A stretch of DNA of 22,576 bases. Origin: DASQTB01 sp035642095 (GTDB lineage Bacteria; Actinomycetota; UBA4738; CALAEC01). Numbering within the stretch: position 1 is the stretch's first letter; every line of letters begins with the position of its first letter. The position numbers and the translations under genes were made by a program. Of this stretch, positions 21,622-22,576 are shown piece by piece. The notes beneath the pieces are model-generated. The model was not told where the DNA came from. It worked only from the letters and a program-made list of their open reading frames with translations, and ran no database searches. Where the stretch lies: contig DASQTB010000152.1 in assembly GCA_035642095.1 (NCBI GenBank), positions 1 through 22,576 of the forward strand, in the 5' to 3' direction.

Positions 21622-22576
21622 TCAGGCCGGGCGGAGGTCGTCCACGAAACGGAGTTGACGCGTCACCGTGGCCGCGGCCTCCTCGTACTCTGAGACGTCG
21701 GTCCGCGAGGCGAGCTCCGGCCGGATGCGCCACGCCCGGATGACCGGCGATCGTCCATCGTCCATGGCCCACGTAGTGCCGACCGGGTGACCAGCTCGAC
21801 CGCCCGAACGTCCGGATCCGAAGGACCAGCCCCCTGACCTCCTCCGGTGAGCCCGAGTCGAGCAGGGCTCGAACCACCGTGACCAGCGACCACAGCCCGG
21901 CCGCGGCCCCGATGGCCAAGAAGAAGGCGAACAGGCCCCGCACGAAGGGCACCAGTCCCCCCGGGTCGGCCGAGCCCGCCCGGGGCCAGCCGATGCTCGC
22001 CGCCAGCCGGAGGGCCACGACGGAAGCCAGGAGTCCAACGAGGGAGGCCACGATGGCCACCCACGGCCGCCATCCCAGGCCGTCGGCCACACCCTCGGAC
22101 ACCGGACCCGGACCAGTCGCCACTCGCCGCCGTGCACGCTCCACGCCCGGTGATCATTGTCCGCGCCCATCGGGATGGCCGACACCGCGGCGGGGGCGGT
22201 CCCCAGGGCGGCGGCGTACGCCAGGTAGCGCTCCCACACGATCACCGAGGTCGGAGGGAGGGCGGGGAACGCTCCCTCGGCCAGGTACCTCCTGACGCCG
22301 ACCCACCTGGACGCGGCGGCCAGCCCGGCCCCGGTCTCCCGCTGCCGTCGCCGGCCCCGAGCCCATTCCCTCAGGGCCTCCACGCCGAAGGCGAAGGCGA
22401 TCACGGGGGCGGCATTCGCCGCGGCGAGGTACAGCAAGATCGCCGGCGGGGCGGCTCCCAGGGTGAGCCAGCGGAGGACGCGGCCATCCCACAGGTCGCG
22501 GGACAACCCGCGGTGCTGCGACCAGTCGAGGACCTCGTTCCGGAACGCCCTCCACCATGCCCCGGAGCGTTCCATC
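21622..22576 (-). pseudogene. DUF2207-family membrane protein, 3' part, with two compensating frameshifts
   Basis: The C-terminal half of a DUF2207-like membrane protein; its 5' part lies beyond the window. From the window edge to about 22075 one frame reads WWRAFRNEVLDW, a hydrophobic pair of helices (LRWLTLGAAPPAILLYLAAAN) and WERYLAYAAALG. Around CCC 22074-22076 the sensible frame changes (one base missing) and gives WVAIVASLVGLLASVVAL, FVRGLFAFFLAIGAAAGLW and RIRTFGRSSW. Around CCC 21778-21780 an extra base restores the first frame, giving AMDDGRSPVIRAWRIRPEL to the stop at 21622. Between these points the uninterrupted frame is Trp/Pro-rich nonsense. Both changes are in C runs, so sequencing error is as likely as a true pseudogene. 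Function of the family is unknown. Confidence 0.75.

Overview
The window is about 22.6 kb of GC-rich, gene-dense DNA. Its gene order, rpsO-pnp-M16 peptidase-dapB followed by rnj-ftsK-rodZ-like-pgsA-cinA-thpR, resembles the pnp/dapB/ftsK/cinA neighbourhood I know from Actinomycetota. GTG starts, tight stop/start overlaps, TAnnnT -10 elements and likely leaderless starts also fit a high-GC actinobacterium. The order does not look like a well-studied genus, so a deep-branching or uncultured lineage is possible. I see no rRNA, tRNA, CRISPR array, prophage or insertion sequence. No gap between genes exceeds 300 bases; the largest, 8852-9116, holds a promoter and a large RNA hairpin.

Region 1 (1-4813, + strand) carries ribosomal protein S15, polynucleotide phosphorylase with an Arg/Gly/Asp repeat tail, an M16 zinc peptidase and dihydrodipicolinate reductase. 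The rpsO-pnp gap can fold in two mutually exclusive ways. Region 2 (4810-8851, - strand) is a block of reversed genes inside the conserved backbone: a four-gene set (EthD-like, histidine phosphatase, FMN split-barrel, Usp-like), a secreted CSLREA/beta-helix protein with RTX-like repeats, and a PduO-type cobalamin adenosyltransferase.

Region 3 (8989-16169, + strand) returns to the backbone. RNase J is preceded by a promoter and a 71-nt hairpin close to the predicted 5' end of its mRNA. FtsK, a RodZ-like protein, PgsA, CinA and ThpR follow almost without gaps. PgsA has no usable ATG, GTG or TTG upstream of its conserved first helix, which suggests a non-standard start. Region 4 (16173-19191, - strand) is a zinc or manganese uptake operon, znuA-znuC-znuB-zur, with a Fur-family-type operator placed exactly in the promoter spacer. 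Region 5 (19268-21571, + strand) has a PadR regulator with its partner membrane protein and a GyrI-like ligand-binding protein. Region 6 (21622 to the end, - strand) is the 3' part of a DUF2207-like membrane protein gene with two compensating frameshifts.

I did not find a clearly new defence or mobile system. The most noteworthy signals are the RNase J leader with its repeated arm, the pgsA start, the operator geometry of the metal operon, the alternative folds between rpsO and pnp, and the unexplained four-gene reversed set.
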